From the NCBI RefSeq assembly GCF_964656455.1, contig NC_135712.1, positions 66,655,239 to 66,719,238 on the forward strand: 64,000 bases of DNA. Reading direction: 5' to 3'. The position numbers were made by a program, and so were the translations under genes. Positions 34,474-44,814 of the stretch are shown here, one piece after another. This DNA comes from Halichoerus grypus. Lineage: Eukaryota; Chordata; Mammalia; Carnivora; Phocidae. How positions within the stretch are numbered: position 1 is the stretch's first letter; each line of letters begins with the position of its first letter. The notes beneath the pieces are model-generated. The model saw only the letters and a list, made by a program, of their open reading frames with translations. It was not told the origin of the DNA and did no database searches.

Positions 34474-37400
34474 TCATATCAGTGAGGTCATATGATACAT
34501 GTCTTTCTCTGTTTGACTTATTTCGCTCAGCATAATACCCTCCAGTTCCATCCACGTCATTGCAAATGGCAAGATCTCATTCCTTTTGATGGCTGCATAA
34601 TATTTCATTGTATATATATACCACATCTTCTTTATCCATTCATCTGTCGATGGACATCTTGGCTCTTTCCACAGTTTGGCTATTGTGGACATGGCTGCTA
34701 TAAACATCGGGGTGCACGTACCCTTTCGGGTCCCTACTTTTGTATCTTTGGGGTAAATACCCAGTAGTGCAATTGCTGGATCGTATGGTAGCTCTATTTT
34801 CAACTTTCTGAGGAACCTCCATACTGTTTTCCAGAGTGGCTGCACCAGCTTGCATTCCCACCAACAGTGTAGGAGGGTTCCCCTTTCTCCGCATCCCCGC
34901 CAACATCTGTCCTTTCCTGACTTGTAAATTTTAGCCATTCTGACTGGTGTGAGGTGGTATCTCATTGAGGTTTTGATTTGGATTTCCCTGATGCCGAGCG
35001 ATATTGAACACTTTTTCATGTGTCTGTTGGCCATTTGGATGTCTTCTTTGGAAAAATGTCTGTTCATGTCTTCTGCCCATTTCTTGATTGGATTCTTTGT
35101 TCTTTTGGTGTTGAGTTTGATGAGTTCTTTATAGATTTTGGATACTAGCCCTTTATCTGATATGTCATTTGCAAATATCTTCTCCCATTCTGTCGGTTGT
35201 CTTTTGGTTTTGTTGACTGTTTCCTTTGCTTTGCAAAAGCTTTTTATCTTGATGAAGTCCCAATAGTTCATTTTTGCCCTTGCTTCCCTTGCCTTTGGCG
35301 ATGTTTCTAGGAAGAAGTTGCTGCGGCTGAGGTCGAAGAGGTTGCTGCCTGTGTTCTCCTTTAGGATTTTGATGGACTCCTGTCTCACATTGAGGTCTTT
35401 CAAGCATTTGGAGTCTATTTTTGTGTGTGGTGTAAGGAAATGGTCCAGTTTCATTCTTCTGCATGTGGCTGTCCAATTTTCCCAACACCATTTGTTGAAG
35501 AGACTGTCTTTTTTCCATTGGACATTCTTTCCTGCTTTGTCAAAGATTAGTTGACCATATAGTTGAGGGTCCATTTCTGGGCTCTCTATTCTGTTCCATT
35601 GATCTATGTGTCTGTTTTTGTGCCAGTACCATACCGTCTTGATGATGACAGCTTTGTAGTAGAGCTGGAAGTCTGGAATTGTGATGCCGCCAGCTTTGCT
35701 TTTCTTTTTCAACATTCCTCTGGCTATGCGGGGTCTTTTCTGGTTCCATACAAATTTTAGGATTATTTGTTCCATTTCTTTGAAAAAAGTGGATGGTATT
35801 TTGATGGGGATTGCATTGAATGTGTAGATTGCTCTAGGTAGCATTGACATCTTCACAATATTTGTTCTTCCAATCCATGAGCATGGAACGTTTTTCCATT
35901 TCTTTGTGTCTTCCTCAATTTCTTTCATGAGTATTTTATAGTTTTCTGAGTACAGATCCTTTGCCTCTTTGGTTAGATTTATTCCTAGGTATCTTATGGT
36001 TTTGGGTGCCATTGTAAATGGGATCGACTCCTTAATTTCTCTTTCTTCTGACTTGTTGCTGGTGTATAGGAATGCCACTGACTTCTGTGCATTGATTTTA
36101 TATCCTGCCACTTTACTGAATTCCTGTATGAGTTCTAGCAGTTTTGGGGTGGAGTCTTTGGGATTTTCCACATAAAGTATCATATCATCTGCAAAGAGTG
36201 AGAGTTTGACGACTTCTTTGCCAATTTGGATGCCTTTGATTTCTTTTTGTTGTCTGATTGCTGTGGCTAGGACTTCCAATACTACGTTGAATAGCAGTGG
36301 TGATAGTGGACATCCCTGCCGTGTTCCTGACCTTAGGGGGAAAGCTCTCAGTTTTTCCCCATTGAGAATGATATTTGCTGTAGGTTTTTCATAGATGGCT
36401 TTTATGATATTGAGGTATGTACCCTCTATCCCTATACTCTGAAGAGTTTTGATCAAGAAAGGATGCTGTACTTTGTCAAATGCTTTTTCTGCATCTATTG
36501 AGAGGATCGTATGATTCTTGTTCTTTCTTTTGTTAATGTATCGTATCACGTTGATTGATTTGCGGATGTTGAACCAACCTTGCAGCCCAGGGATAAATCC
36601 AACTTGGTCGTGGTGAATAATCCTTTTAATGTACTGTTGGATCCTATTGGCTAGTATTTTGGTGAGAATTTTTGCATCCATGTTCATCAGGGATATTGGT
36701 CTGTAATTCTCCTTTTTGATGGGGTCTTTGTCTGGTTTTGGGATCAAGGTAATGCTGGCCTCATAAAATGAGTTTGGAAGTTTTCCTTCCATTTCTATTT
36801 TTTGGAACAGTTTCAGAAGGATAGGTATTAATTCTTCTTGAAATGTTTGGTAGAATTCCCCTGGGAAGCCATCTGGCCCTGGGCTTTTGTGTTTTGGGAG
36901 ATTTTTGATGACTGCTTCTATTTCCTTAGTGGTTATAGGTCTGTTCAGGTTTTCTATTTCTTCCTGGTTCAGTTTTGGTAGTTGATACATCTCTAGGAAT
37001 GCATCCATTTCTTCCAGGTTATCTAATTTGCTGGCATAGAGTTGCTCATAATATGTTCTTATAATTGTTTGTATTTCTTTGGTGTTGGTTGTGATTTCTC
37101 CTCTTTCATTCATGATTTTGTTGATTTGGATCATTTCTCTTTTCTTTTTGATAAGTCTGGCCAGGGGCTTATCAATTTTGTTAATTCTTTCAAAGAACCA
37201 GCTCCTAGTTTCGTTGATCTGTTCTACTGTTCTTTTGGTTTCTATTTCATTGATCTCTGCTCTGATCTTTATTATTTCTCTTCTCCTGCTGGGTTTAGGC
37301 TTTATTTGCTGCTCTTTCTCCAGCTCCTTTAGGTGTAGGGTTAGGTTGTGTACTTGAGACCTTTCTTGTTTCTTGAGAAAGGCTTGTATTGCTATATACT

Positions 37401-38289
37401 TTCCTCTTAGGACTGCCTTTGCTGTATCCCAAAGATTTTGAATAGTTGTGTTTTCATTTTCATTAGTTTCCATGACTTTTTTTAATTCTTCTTTAATTTC
37501 CTGGTTGACCCATTCATTCTTCAGTAGGATGCTCTTTAGCCTCCATGTATTTGAGTTCTTTCCGACTTTCCTCTTGTGATTGAGTTCTAGTTTCAAAGCA
37601 TTGTGGTCTGAAAATAGGCAGGGAATGATCCCAATCTTTTGGTACCGGTTGAGACCTGATTTATGACCTAGGATGTGATCTATTCTGGAGAATGTTCCAT
37701 GGGCACTAGAGAAGAATGTGTATTCCGTTGCTTTGGGATGGAATGTTCTGAATATGTCTGTGAAGTCCATTTGGTCCAGTGTGTCATTTAAAGTCTTTAT
37801 TTCCTTGTTGATCTTTTGCTTAGACGATCTGTCCATTTCAGTGAGGGGGGTGTTAAAGTCCCCCACTATTATTGTATTGTTGTCAATGTGTTTCTTTGCT
37901 TTTGTTATTAATTGCCTTATATAATTGGCTGCTCCCATGTTAGGGGCATAGATATTTACAATTGTTAGATCTTCTTGTTGGATAGACCCTTTAAGTAGGA
38001 TATAGTGTCCTTCCTCATCTCTTATTACAATCTTTGGTTTAAAATCTAATTTGTCTGATATAAGGATTGCCACCCCAGCTTTCTTTTGGTGTCCATTAGC
38101 ATGGTAAATGGTTTTCCACCCCCTCACTTTCAATCTGGGGGTGTCTTTGGGTCTAAAATGAGTCTCTTGCAGACAGCATATTGATGGGTGTTGTTTTTTA
38201 ATCCAATCTGATAGCCTGTGTCTTTTGATTGGGGCATTTAGCCCATTTACATTCAGGGTAACTATTGAAAGATAGGAATTTAGTGTCAT
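34474..38289 (-). CDS. L1 ORF2 protein: endonuclease and reverse transcriptase, intact
   Basis: The 1271-residue frame is nearly the length of human ORF2p (1275). The AP-like endonuclease at about 1-240 keeps N13 (TLNVNGLN), E42 (QETH), D144 (GDFN), D204 (RIDH) and H229 (SDH). The reverse transcriptase at about 450-800 has [10 protein letters not shown]599 in [10 protein letters not shown], the PLSPLLFN motif and FADD at 699-702 with the two catalytic aspartates. The C-terminal zinc-knuckle-like motif is C1129-x3-C1133-x7-H1141-x4-C1146. It nicks target DNA and primes reverse transcription of its own RNA, and it also mobilises SINEs such as those in this window. There is no frameshift or stop. 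It starts 81 bases after the ORF1 stop. Confidence 0.97.
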   Translation of the reverse strand: MTLNSYLSIVTLNVNGLNAPIKRHRLSDWIKKQHPSICCLQETHFRPKDTPRLKVRGWKTIYHANGHQKKAGVAILISDKLDFKPKIVIRDEEGHYILLKGSIQQEDLTIVNIYAPNMGAANYIRQLITKAKKHIDNNTIIVGDFNTPLTEMDRSSKQKINKEIKTLNDTLDQMDFTDIFRTFHPKATEYTFFSSAHGTFSRIDHILGHKSGLNRYQKIGIIPCLFSDHNALKLELNHKRKVGKNSNTWRLKSILLKNEWVNQEIKEELKKVMETNENENTTIQNLWDTAKAVLRGKYIAIQAFLKKQERSQVHNLTLHLKELEKEQQIKPKPSRRREIIKIRAEINEIETKRTVEQINETRSWFFERINKIDKPLARLIKKKREMIQINKIMNERGEITTNTKEIQTIIRTYYEQLYASKLDNLEEMDAFLEMYQLPKLNQEEIENLNRPITTKEIEAVIKNLPKHKSPGPDGFPGEFYQTFQEELIPILLKLFQKIEMEGKLPNSFYEASITLIPKPDKDPIKKENYRPISLMNMDAKILTKILANRIQQYIKRIIHHDQVGFIPGLQGWFNIRKSINVIRYINKRKNKNHTILSIDAEKAFDKVQHPFLIKTLQSIGIEGTYLNIIKAIYEKPTANIILNGEKLRAFPLRSGTRQGCPLSPLLFNVVLEVLATAIRQQKEIKGIQIGKEVVKLSLFADDMILYVENPKDSTPKLLELIQEFSKVAGYKINAQKSVAFLYTSNKSEEREIKESIPFTMAPKTIRYLGINLTKEAKDLYSENYKILMKEIEEDTKKWKNVPCSWIGRTNIVKMSMLPRAIYTFNAIPIKIPSTFFKEMEQIILKFVWNQKRPRIARGMLKKKSKAGGITIPDFQLYYKAVIIKTVWYWHKNRHIDQWNRIESPEMDPQLYGQLIFDKAGKNVQWKKDSLFNKWCWENWTATCRRMKLDHFLTPHTKIDSKCLKDLNVRQESIKILKENTGSNLFDLSRSNFFLETSPKAREARAKMNYWDFIKIKSFCKAKETVNKTKRQPTEWEKIFANDISDKGLVSKIYKELIKLNTKRTKNPIKKWAEDMNRHFSKEDIQMANRHMKKCSISLGIREIQIKTSMRYHLTPVRMAKIYKSGKDRCWRGCGERGTLLHCWWECKLVQPLWKTVWRFLRKLKIELPYDPAIALLGIYPKDTKVGTRKGTCTPMFIAAMSTIAKLWKEPRCPSTDEWIKKMWYIYTMKYYAAIKRNEILPFAMTWMELEGIMLSEISQTEKDMYHMTSLI

Positions 38290-38370
38290 TGTATTGCCTG
38301 TAAAGTGACTGTTACTGTATATTGTTTGTGTTCCTTTCTGGTCTATGTTGCTTTTAGGCTCTCTCTTTGC

Positions 38371-39267
38371 TTAGAGGACCCCTTTCAAGATTTCTTGTAG
38401 GGCTGGTTTCGTGTTTGCAAATTCCTTTAGTTTTTGTTTGTCCTGGAAGCTTTTTATCTCTCCTTCAATTTTCAATGACAGCCTAGCTGGATATAGTATT
38501 CTTGGCTGCATATTTTTCTCATTTAGTGCTCTGAATATGTCCTGCCAGTCCTTTCTGGCCTGCCAGGTCTCTGTGGATAAGTCTGTTGCCAATCTAATGT
38601 TTCTACCGTTGTAGGTTACATATCTCTTGTCCCGAGCTGCTTTCAGGATTTTCTCTTTGTCTCTGAGACTCGTAAGTTTTACTATTAGATGTCGGGGTGT
38701 TGACCTATTTTTATTGATTTTGAGAGGAGTTCTCTGTGCTTCCTGGATTTTGATGCCTGTTTCCTTCCCCAAATTAGGGAAGTTCTCTGCTATAATTTGC
38801 TCCATTATACCTTCTGCCCCCCTCTCTCTTTCTTCTTCTTCTGGGATCCCAATTATTCTAATGTTGTTTCGTCTTATGGTATCATTTATCTCTCGAATTC
38901 TGCCCTCGTGATCCAGTAGTTGTTTATCTCTCTTTTTCTCAGCTTCTTTATTTTCCATCATTTGGTCTTCTATCTCACTGATTCTTTCTTCTGCCTCATT
39001 TATCCTAGCAGTTAGCGCCCCCATATTTGATTGCACCTCATTAATAGCCTTTTTGATTTCTACTTGGTTAGATTTTAGTTCTTTTACTTCTCCAGAAAGG
39101 GTTTGTCTAATAACTTCCATGCTTTTTTCAAGCCCAGCTAGTATCTTTAAAGTGATGATTCTGAACTCTAGATCTGACATCGTACTAATGTCCGTATTGA
39201 GTAGGTCCCTGGCAGTCAGTACTACCTCTTGTTCTTTTTGTTGAGGTGGTTTCTTCCGTCTTGTCAT
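38371..39267 (-). CDS. L1 ORF1 protein: RNA-binding trimer, intact
   Basis: The 298-residue frame starts MTRRKKPPQQKE, a basic N-terminus. A heptad-rich coiled coil spans about residues 45-135 (for example MGALTARINEAEERISEIEDQM), followed by an RRM-like domain (RRNNIRIIGIPEEEE, HLIVKLTSLRDKEKILKAAR) and a C-terminal domain with ARKDWQDIFRALNEK and RILYPARLSLKIEGEIKSF. These are the standard parts of mammalian L1 ORF1p, the nucleic-acid chaperone that coats L1 RNA. It is somewhat shorter than the human protein (338), mainly at the N-terminus and coiled coil. It is open from ATG to stop. Confidence 0.96.
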   Translation of the reverse strand: MTRRKKPPQQKEQEVVLTARDLLNTDISTMSDLEFRIITLKILAGLEKSMEVIRQTLSGEVKELKSNQVEIKKAINEVQSNMGALTARINEAEERISEIEDQMMENKEAEKKRDKQLLDHEGRIREINDTIRRNNIRIIGIPEEEERERGAEGIMEQIIAENFPNLGKETGIKIQEAQRTPLKINKNRSTPRHLIVKLTSLRDKEKILKAARDKRYVTYNGRNIRLATDLSTETWQARKDWQDIFRALNEKNMQPRILYPARLSLKIEGEIKSFQDKQKLKEFANTKPALQEILKGVL

Positions 39268-41117
39268 TTTGCCCAGAGGAGAATAGATTAATGAGAGAAC
39301 AAAATGCTAACAGGGTAACAACGTCCCCAGAAAATATACTCTAAACAAATCAGAAAAGACCTGAAGCAGTGGGAAAAGAAAGGGAAAGAGAGAAAAAAGA
39401 AAAAGAAAGAAAAAAAGAAAAAAGAAAAAGATAAAGATAAAGATAAAAACAAACAATAACAGAACAAAACAAAACAAAAACAGAATGTGATCAAATATGA
39501 TCAGGCTGGTGCATAGATCAGTGCCACATACTAGATTTTGGGTGTATTTTGGTCTGTTAAAAGAAAGTGCCTCCCAAAATTTTAAAGAAAGAAAAACTTA
39601 TATATGTACAAAAATAAGGGTTGATATGATGAAGGGATGGAATATGACTGTAAAGATGGAAATTATAAAAAATTTTATAAAAGGATTTGATAAGTTGTTT
39701 GAAAAAAGAAAGAAGAGGATTTAAAAAAAAAAAGAAAAAAGGGAGAGAATGTGATCAGGTAGGGGAGTAGAAAAAAACCATACACTAGAGATTTAGAGTA
39801 TATTTTGATCTGTTAGAAGAAACTATCTCAAAATTTTAAAGAGAGAACAACTTATATATATATATGCCAAAAATACAGGTAACTACTATGAAGGGATAGA
39901 ATATGACTTTAAAAATGAAAAATAAAAATGTTTTTTTTTTTAAAAAGGGATTGATAAGATGTTGGTTGAAAAAGGGAAAAAGAAAAATTCAAAAAAAAAG
40001 AAAAAAAGACAGTTAAAAAAAATAATTTACTTTGAAAGAGTAAAGAATCATGGGGAAAAAAAGCAATGAGTTCTGTGCTGTATTCCCCTAGCGCTGGAGT
40101 TCTGCCGTTCTCATTGATCGGTAAACTTGGTCTTGGCTGGCTGTTCTCGCTGATCTTCTGGGGGAGGGGCCTGTTGCCGTGGTTCCCAAATGTCTTTGCC
40201 GGAGGCAGAATTGCCCCGCCCTTGCCGGTCCCGGCTAAGCAATCTGCTCGGGTTTGCTCTCGGGAGCTTTTGTTCCCTGCAAGCTTTCCGTACAGCTTTG
40301 GAGGCGGAGAGTGAAAATGGCGGCCTCCCAGTCTCCGCCCCGGAGGAGCCGAGAACTCGGGGTCCCGCTCCTCAGCGAGCCCCCAGAGAAAAGCAGTCAG
40401 TCACTCCCATCTCCCCGGTCTCCGGCCTCACTCTGTGCTCACCCGGCCTGTGACTGCGCGTTTCTATCTCTGGCACCCGACCCGGGGTGGAGTCTCCAAA
40501 CCCAGCAGATCCCCGCGGTGCACTCCCGCACCTCTCCTCCCGGGGGAAGAAGGTGAGTCTCTCCGGATCTGCCGCTTGTTGGGTCCCTGCTGGAGGAGCA
40601 GTGGCCCGACTGTGCCACGGACCACGGTTTATGGCAACCCCGAGCTGAGAGCCCGCGCCTGGGCTCCGTCTCTGCAGCTGGCTTCCCTGCTCCGATACCT
40701 GGGAGCTCTGCCGCACTCAGGCACCCCCGGTCTTTCTGTGACCCCGAGGGTCCTGAAACCACACTGTCCCGCGAGCGTTCACCCCCCACTTAGCCACCGG
40801 AGTGACGTCCCTCAGCGGAGCAGACTTCTAAAAGTTCCGATTCTGTGCTCCGCGGCTCTATCACTTGCCAGAAGCGGCCGACGGAGGCCCCTCCCCCGCC
40901 GTCTATCCTCCCGAATATCGCCTCGGATTCACTTCTCCGCACGTCCTACCTTCCAGAAAGTGGTCGCTTTTCTGTTCAGAGAGTTGTTGCTATTCTTTTC
41001 TTCGATCTCCTGTTGAGTTTGTAGGTATTCAGAATGGTTTGATCCCTATCCAGCTGAATTCCTGAGAGGAGACGAAATCCAGGTCTCCTACTCCTCCGCC
41101 ATCTTGCTCCGCCCCCC
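39268..41117 (-). promoter_or_regulatory. L1 5' UTR / internal promoter
   Basis: From the 5' end (41117) the sequence is GC- and CpG-rich down to about 40080, as expected of an L1 promoter. The first transcribed bases include CAAGATGGCGG (reverse of 41096-41106), the YY1 site used by L1 for accurate initiation. Between about 40060 and 39300 it turns A/T-rich, with two imperfect direct repeats of about 264 bases starting at 39484 and 39748. The + strand carries a 193-codon open frame (40435-41016) in the position of an antisense ORF. Confidence 0.85.
41096..41106 (-). promoter_or_regulatory. YY1 site at L1 5' end
   Basis: On the L1 sense strand this reads CAAGATGGCGG, the YY1-binding core found within the first bases of mammalian L1 elements. 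Its presence 11 bases from the element's end supports a non-truncated copy. Confidence 0.75.
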
Positions 41118-41133
41118 AAGCTCTGGGGTTTTT
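41118..41133. repeat. L1 target-site duplication, right copy
   Basis: AAGCTCTGGGGTTTTT directly after the CCCCCC of the L1 5' end; identical to the left copy, so the insertion is young. Confidence 0.92.
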
Positions 41134-41139
41134 AAAGAC

Positions 41140-43130
41140 AAAACGTGAAGGGTTGTATATGTTGTTTACAAAGAATTTTGATTGGTGTTGGCAGCAGAAA
41201 ACCAATCTTGGTTAAACCTAACTGGTTGCTAAGGTCATCTCCGAGCAGAAGTCAGTTCTGTAGGAACTTGTAGGTGTTTACGCAGAGTTCTTGGAGTGTT
41301 TGCTGTATGGCTTAGTTCAGAAGTTCATGGTTCCACCTAGCGAGGATGTGCGTAAGGCCCACCTCCTTAATGGCCTCCCAGCTCTATTTAAAAACTCCTG
41401 ACATAAATGACTCCATTTCATTTCACCTTTCACAGGTGGACATGGCCACTTCCCAGGCCCTGAGAAGACATTTGCTTCATTGGAAGGAAATGCGGTTCAG
41501 GAGGTAGACACCCGTTGAAGGTGGAGAATTGAGAGAGAATAAGCACACAGTGGGAGGGGGTAGGGTACAAAGTGAATAGGAACAAACCCATTTAGGAGAG
41601 AAGTCAAGTACTCAAGTACTTCAGGGGCTGATGACGAGTAGCAATTTGCTTTTTCTAGAACTTTCCTTGTTTGGTTTTTAAGACCTGCCATCCTGATCCT
41701 CTGATAACTCCTTCCCAGTCCACCCAGGGTTGAAGAACAGGCTTTGAGTCTGAGCAGCTCTCAGACATTGCCGATAATTAAGTAAATTCTTGAAAGAAAT
41801 CCAGAAATGGCCAGATAAAACTTCCACTATAAATAAATGATTTCCATTTCCCTCTATTTCTTGGAAAATGATAATGTGAGGAAAAAGATAAACTGCTCAG
41901 TTCTGGAATCCCAAACTCTGGGGAAAGGAGGGGGTTGATATTAGTTGTAGCTTGGGGTGAGACACCCTGGGGCAAAGGGTCACCACTGCGTGGCTGAGAG
42001 CTGTGGCTGGCCCTTCCCTGTCCTCCCCGCCTCCCCTGCTGGCGCGCAGGGTGGTTGGGACTGGATGATGCGCGCCACCTGCAGGCAGAAAGCTGGCGTC
42101 TGGGAGAAATCCCCGAGTATTGTTCAGCCTGCTCCTGAGCAGGAATAAAAGCCCAGGGAGTAACCTCTCTTTGGCCCAGCTTTGGGTCTCTTAGAAGACG
42201 ACATGGAAGGTCCAGTCCTGCAGGGGCAAGCAGCTCTAATTTAGGCTGTGTCTGAGACCTCACCACCTCCTTCACAGAGCAAACAGAAGCCGTTGGGGAG
42301 AAGTCCCACCGCTTCCCATCAGCGGTCATTCAGAATCACCTACTTCTGTTCTCCATCTCCGCCTCGCTTCTGGTGCAATGGGAAGTGTTCCTTCCCTACG
42401 GTGACTGCCTCCAGAATGCCCTCCCACCTCCTCCTACAACCTGTATCTTCCACCTGCCCTTCACTTCGTTCCACCAGTATTCAAGCATGCCTCAGACTCT
42501 TCCATCTTAAAAAATATTTTAAAAGCCAGAAAACAGAAATAACAGCTCCCCAATCCTATCACCCCATACACTGCTGCCTAACTCCTTCTGCCCCTTCACA
42601 GTCACACTTCTGCGAAGAGCTGATTATGCTTGGCTGCCTTCGCTTCCTTCCCTTCCTTTCAGACCTCCATCCACTGCCAGGTCCCTCTCCTCTCTCCTCA
42701 CCTGGAGACAGTGTTTGCGGGGGCCCGCAGTCCAAGAGACCTTGTCTTACATGATATATTGGCAGTGTTTGAATGAAAACCGCTCCTTCCCACTTGAAAC
42801 ACTCTTGTATTACAGGTCAAAGACACATACATTCTAGCCTCTCTCCCGCATTTCTGGCCACACCTCGGTGCTCCCGTCTGGTGGATGCCGCTGTTACCTG
42901 GCCAGCCACTCCGACCGTCCATGGATAGCCATGGAGTCGTACTTGACCATCTTTGCTCCCTGTCCACATCTTTCAGCGGGTCCTGCAGCTCTGCCTTCAA
43001 TACCGACTTGGAATCTCACTCGTTCTCAGAAGGTCCTCCTCTGCCAGCACCCTGGTGTCAGCCACTCACCTGGGACACTACAGTAGCCACGTGGCTGACC
43101 TCCCTGCCTCTACTCTAGCTACTAGAGCGC
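41140..43130. other. PARP14 upstream region, no gene supported
   Basis: Moderately GC-rich unique-looking sequence. Frames at 41778-42329 (-) and 42248-42754 (+) are open, but low in complexity and unlike any family I know. Confidence 0.4.
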
Positions 43131-43232
43131 AGCCGGAGTGATTCCGTACCAGTCAGTTATATTATGGGAACCGCCCCCCCTCGTCTCAGCCCTCCAAGAT
43201 TTTCCTCTGGGTAAGTTAATAAAGGGAAATCT

Positions 43233-43604
43233 CACTAAAATGGAGCCGGGAGGCCAGAAGGGAGAGCTCACATGGCATACCCCTCCACGTCAATCACAGG
43301 AAAAATTGACAATTACCGACCCCCACAGAAGAATCCTCAATAGGAGAGTGTCACCAGTAACAAGCCCCAGGAAGAACTCGCTTACCCTAACTCAGCCAAT
43401 GAGAAACTGCCATCACCCTGAACTTTTGCCTTTCCCCAATAGACTTTCGTTCAAAACAACCCCTCCCAACTTCTTCCTTCTTGTCCTCAGCTTTGTTGGA
43501 CTAGCTGATAATTTTTGCAGTAGTTTGCTTGTCCGAAATTGCAATTCTCTGCTATTCCCATTTTGCTGGTAAAATAACTGACTTTTACTTTTAGCATCAA
43601 CATC
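43233..43604 (+). repeat. Possible ERV1-type solo LTR
   Basis: AAAATGGAGCCGGGAGGCC, CAGCCAATGAGAAACTGCC and a pyrimidine-rich end resemble gammaretrovirus-derived LTRs. There are no viral genes. Weak call. Confidence 0.35.
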
Positions 43605-43629
43605 CCCATCATCTTTAGGCCTCAGGTCA

Positions 43630-43830
43630 CGTGTCACCTCCCCCTGAATTCTCCCTGAGCTCCCACACCTGGGCTAGGAGGCCCTCCTAATTTGTTCCAG
43701 GAACACCTGTATATTCCCTCCAAGAGCACTTACTCCACCATATCCCCACAGCTTTGTTGAGCTCAATGAGGGCAGGAACTGTGTTTGTTGAATCCATCCC
43801 AGGTGCATGGCACCTAGTAAATATTCCATA
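43630..43830 (-). repeat. L2 3' end, reverse
   Basis: CACCTCCCCCTGAATTCTCC, TCAATGAGGGCAGGAACTG and TGGCACCTAGTAAATATTCC are the familiar reverse L2 tail. Confidence 0.6.
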
Positions 43831-44157
43831 AAGAACTGGGAATGTACTATCCCCCCCTTTCTATATTTCTGGACATATAATATTAACAGATCAGGGAACA
43901 AAATGCAAAAGAAAAAAAAGCCAGATACAATTCTGATCATTGGGGCTTATTTGGGGACTTCTCTCTACATTGTAAAGAATCACAGTTTGCCAAGCCATTT
44001 TATTTTCTTGTAAAACGGTGCCCTGCAGCAAAAATGAAGTTGTCTTTGTGTTTGTGCGTGGTCAAAGATGTGACTTGAGGGGTGAGTGGCACACAGTACC
44101 CGAGCTTAGGGACCCAAGTGCACAAAGGGCGCAGGACCAGTTGCTTGGAGTGGCGAT

Positions 44158-44167
44158 GACCAATCAG
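44158..44167 (+). promoter_or_regulatory. CCAAT box (NF-Y type)
   Basis: GACCAATCAG is a full NF-Y consensus (CCAAT followed by CAG) about 210 bases upstream of the PARP14 ATG and 118 bases upstream of the GAS-ISRE element. No TATA box is evident, so a CCAAT/CpG-type promoter is likely. Confidence 0.55.
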
Positions 44168-44284
44168 CCTTCGCTGTGGGCCAGAGCTGAAGGTGAAGGA
44201 CTGCGGGGGTCGACACACGGACTAGTTCGATCCTGGCACAGCTATTTACAGCCACAGGCAGAAACTAATGTCAGGGGAGGAGTT

Positions 44285-44308
44285 TTCTGGGAAATGAAAC
44301 CGAAACCT
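44285..44308 (+). promoter_or_regulatory. Composite GAS-ISRE element of the PARP14 promoter
   Basis: TTCTGGGAA at 44285-44293 is a perfect TTCNNNGAA gamma-activated (STAT1 dimer) site. It overlaps GAAATGAAACCGAAACCT at 44291-44308, whose GAAACCGAAACC portion (44296-44307) fits the GAAANNGAAA interferon-stimulated response element bound by ISGF3 and IRFs. The start codon lies 70 bases after the element. PARP14 is known to be interferon-induced, so the position is as expected; actual binding is inferred. Confidence 0.75.
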
Positions 44309-44361
44309 AAAGGGACAAAGTTTGCCACACTCAGTCGGGGTGGGTCGAACAGCGGGGACAG

Positions 44362-44505
44362 ATGAACGGAGCTGAGGATGGCTGCGCTCGGCTCCTTCCC
44401 ACTGCTGGTCGAAGGGTCCTGGGGCCCCGACCCCCCGAAGAACTTGAGCACCAAGTTGCAGATGTACTTCCAGAGCTCGAGGAGATCCGGAGGCGGGGAT
44501 TGTGA
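44362..44505 (+). other. Possible upstream ORF overlapping the PARP14 start
   Basis: An ATG at 44362 lies 16 bases before the PARP14 ATG in another frame and opens 47 codons ending at TGA 44503-44505, well inside exon 1. It would matter only if transcription begins upstream of 44362, which I cannot determine. Confidence 0.35.
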
Positions 44506-44564
44506 GATCCGCCAGAAGCCCGGCACCCCGTCCCGCTTCCTGGTGTTCTTCCATCTAGAGGACG
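44378..44564 (+). CDS. PARP14: PARP14 exon 1 (start codon)
   Basis: The first coding exon begins [20 protein letters not shown] and reaches [12 protein letters not shown] before the donor G|gtgagg at 44565, leaving phase 1. It matches the N-terminus of mammalian PARP14 (ARTD8, CoaSt6) almost residue for residue. The ATG has a strong context, with A at -3 and G at +4. PARP14 is a large mono-ADP-ribosyltransferase of about 1,800 residues. It has an N-terminal RRM/KH-type nucleic-acid-binding half, three macrodomains, a WWE domain and a C-terminal ART domain; it is interferon-induced and acts as a STAT6 cofactor. This exon encodes the start of the first RRM-like fold. The surrounding region is CpG-rich and carries GAS, ISRE and CCAAT elements just upstream. 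Confidence 0.95.
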
Positions 44565-44804
44565 GTGAGGGGTGTAAGGGTGGGCGTGAGAGGGGACAAC
44601 CGGGGTCTTCCCGCAGGGTAACTAGGAACCGGGGCGCACAGCGGGAGACCCCGCCCGGCTCCGGCAGCAGCCTTAGGGGAGGGGGGGCGCGGGGCTGCAG
44701 ACCCGACGAAGAGTGAGCGAGGGGCGAGAAGCGCTCCCAGGTGCTGCCTGGAGGTGGCGGCAGAACCGCGCAAGTGAGTTCTAACGCTAAACTTGCAGCG
44801 CGAT

Positions 44805-44814
44805 GAAACGGAAA
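44805..44814 (+). promoter_or_regulatory. IRF-type half-site pair just inside PARP14 intron 1
   Basis: GAAACGGAAA fits the GAAANNGAAA IRF-element core and lies 240 bases after exon 1, still within the CpG-rich promoter region. It is a single short match, so only suggestive. Confidence 0.35.

Larger units (their letters stand above)
34009..41117 (-). mobile_element. Full-length intact LINE-1
   Basis: A complete L1 of about 7.1 kb lies antisense to both PARP genes. The target-site duplication AAGCTCTGGGGTTTTT is at 33993-34008 and again at 41118-41133; on the element's sense strand the 5' flank reads CTTT/AAAAA, the usual L1 endonuclease nick. From its 5' end (right side) it has a GC-rich 5' UTR with a YY1-like start, a tandem-repeat A/T-rich stretch, ORF1, an 81-base spacer, ORF2, a 3' UTR of about 440 bases, an AATAAA (34027-34032, reverse strand) and an A-rich tail. 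Both ORFs are open, which is rare for a random genomic L1 copy and indicates a recent insertion. The other L1 pieces in this window are short, broken fragments. Confidence 0.96.

Noticed and set aside
34492..39244. Many open frames on the + strand inside the L1
   Set aside because: They are antisense shadows of the intact ORF1 and ORF2 on the - strand.
42248..42754. 168-codon open frame upstream of PARP14
   Set aside because: Low-complexity, S/P-rich translation without a known family; overlaps an open frame on the other strand; no splice or promoter context.
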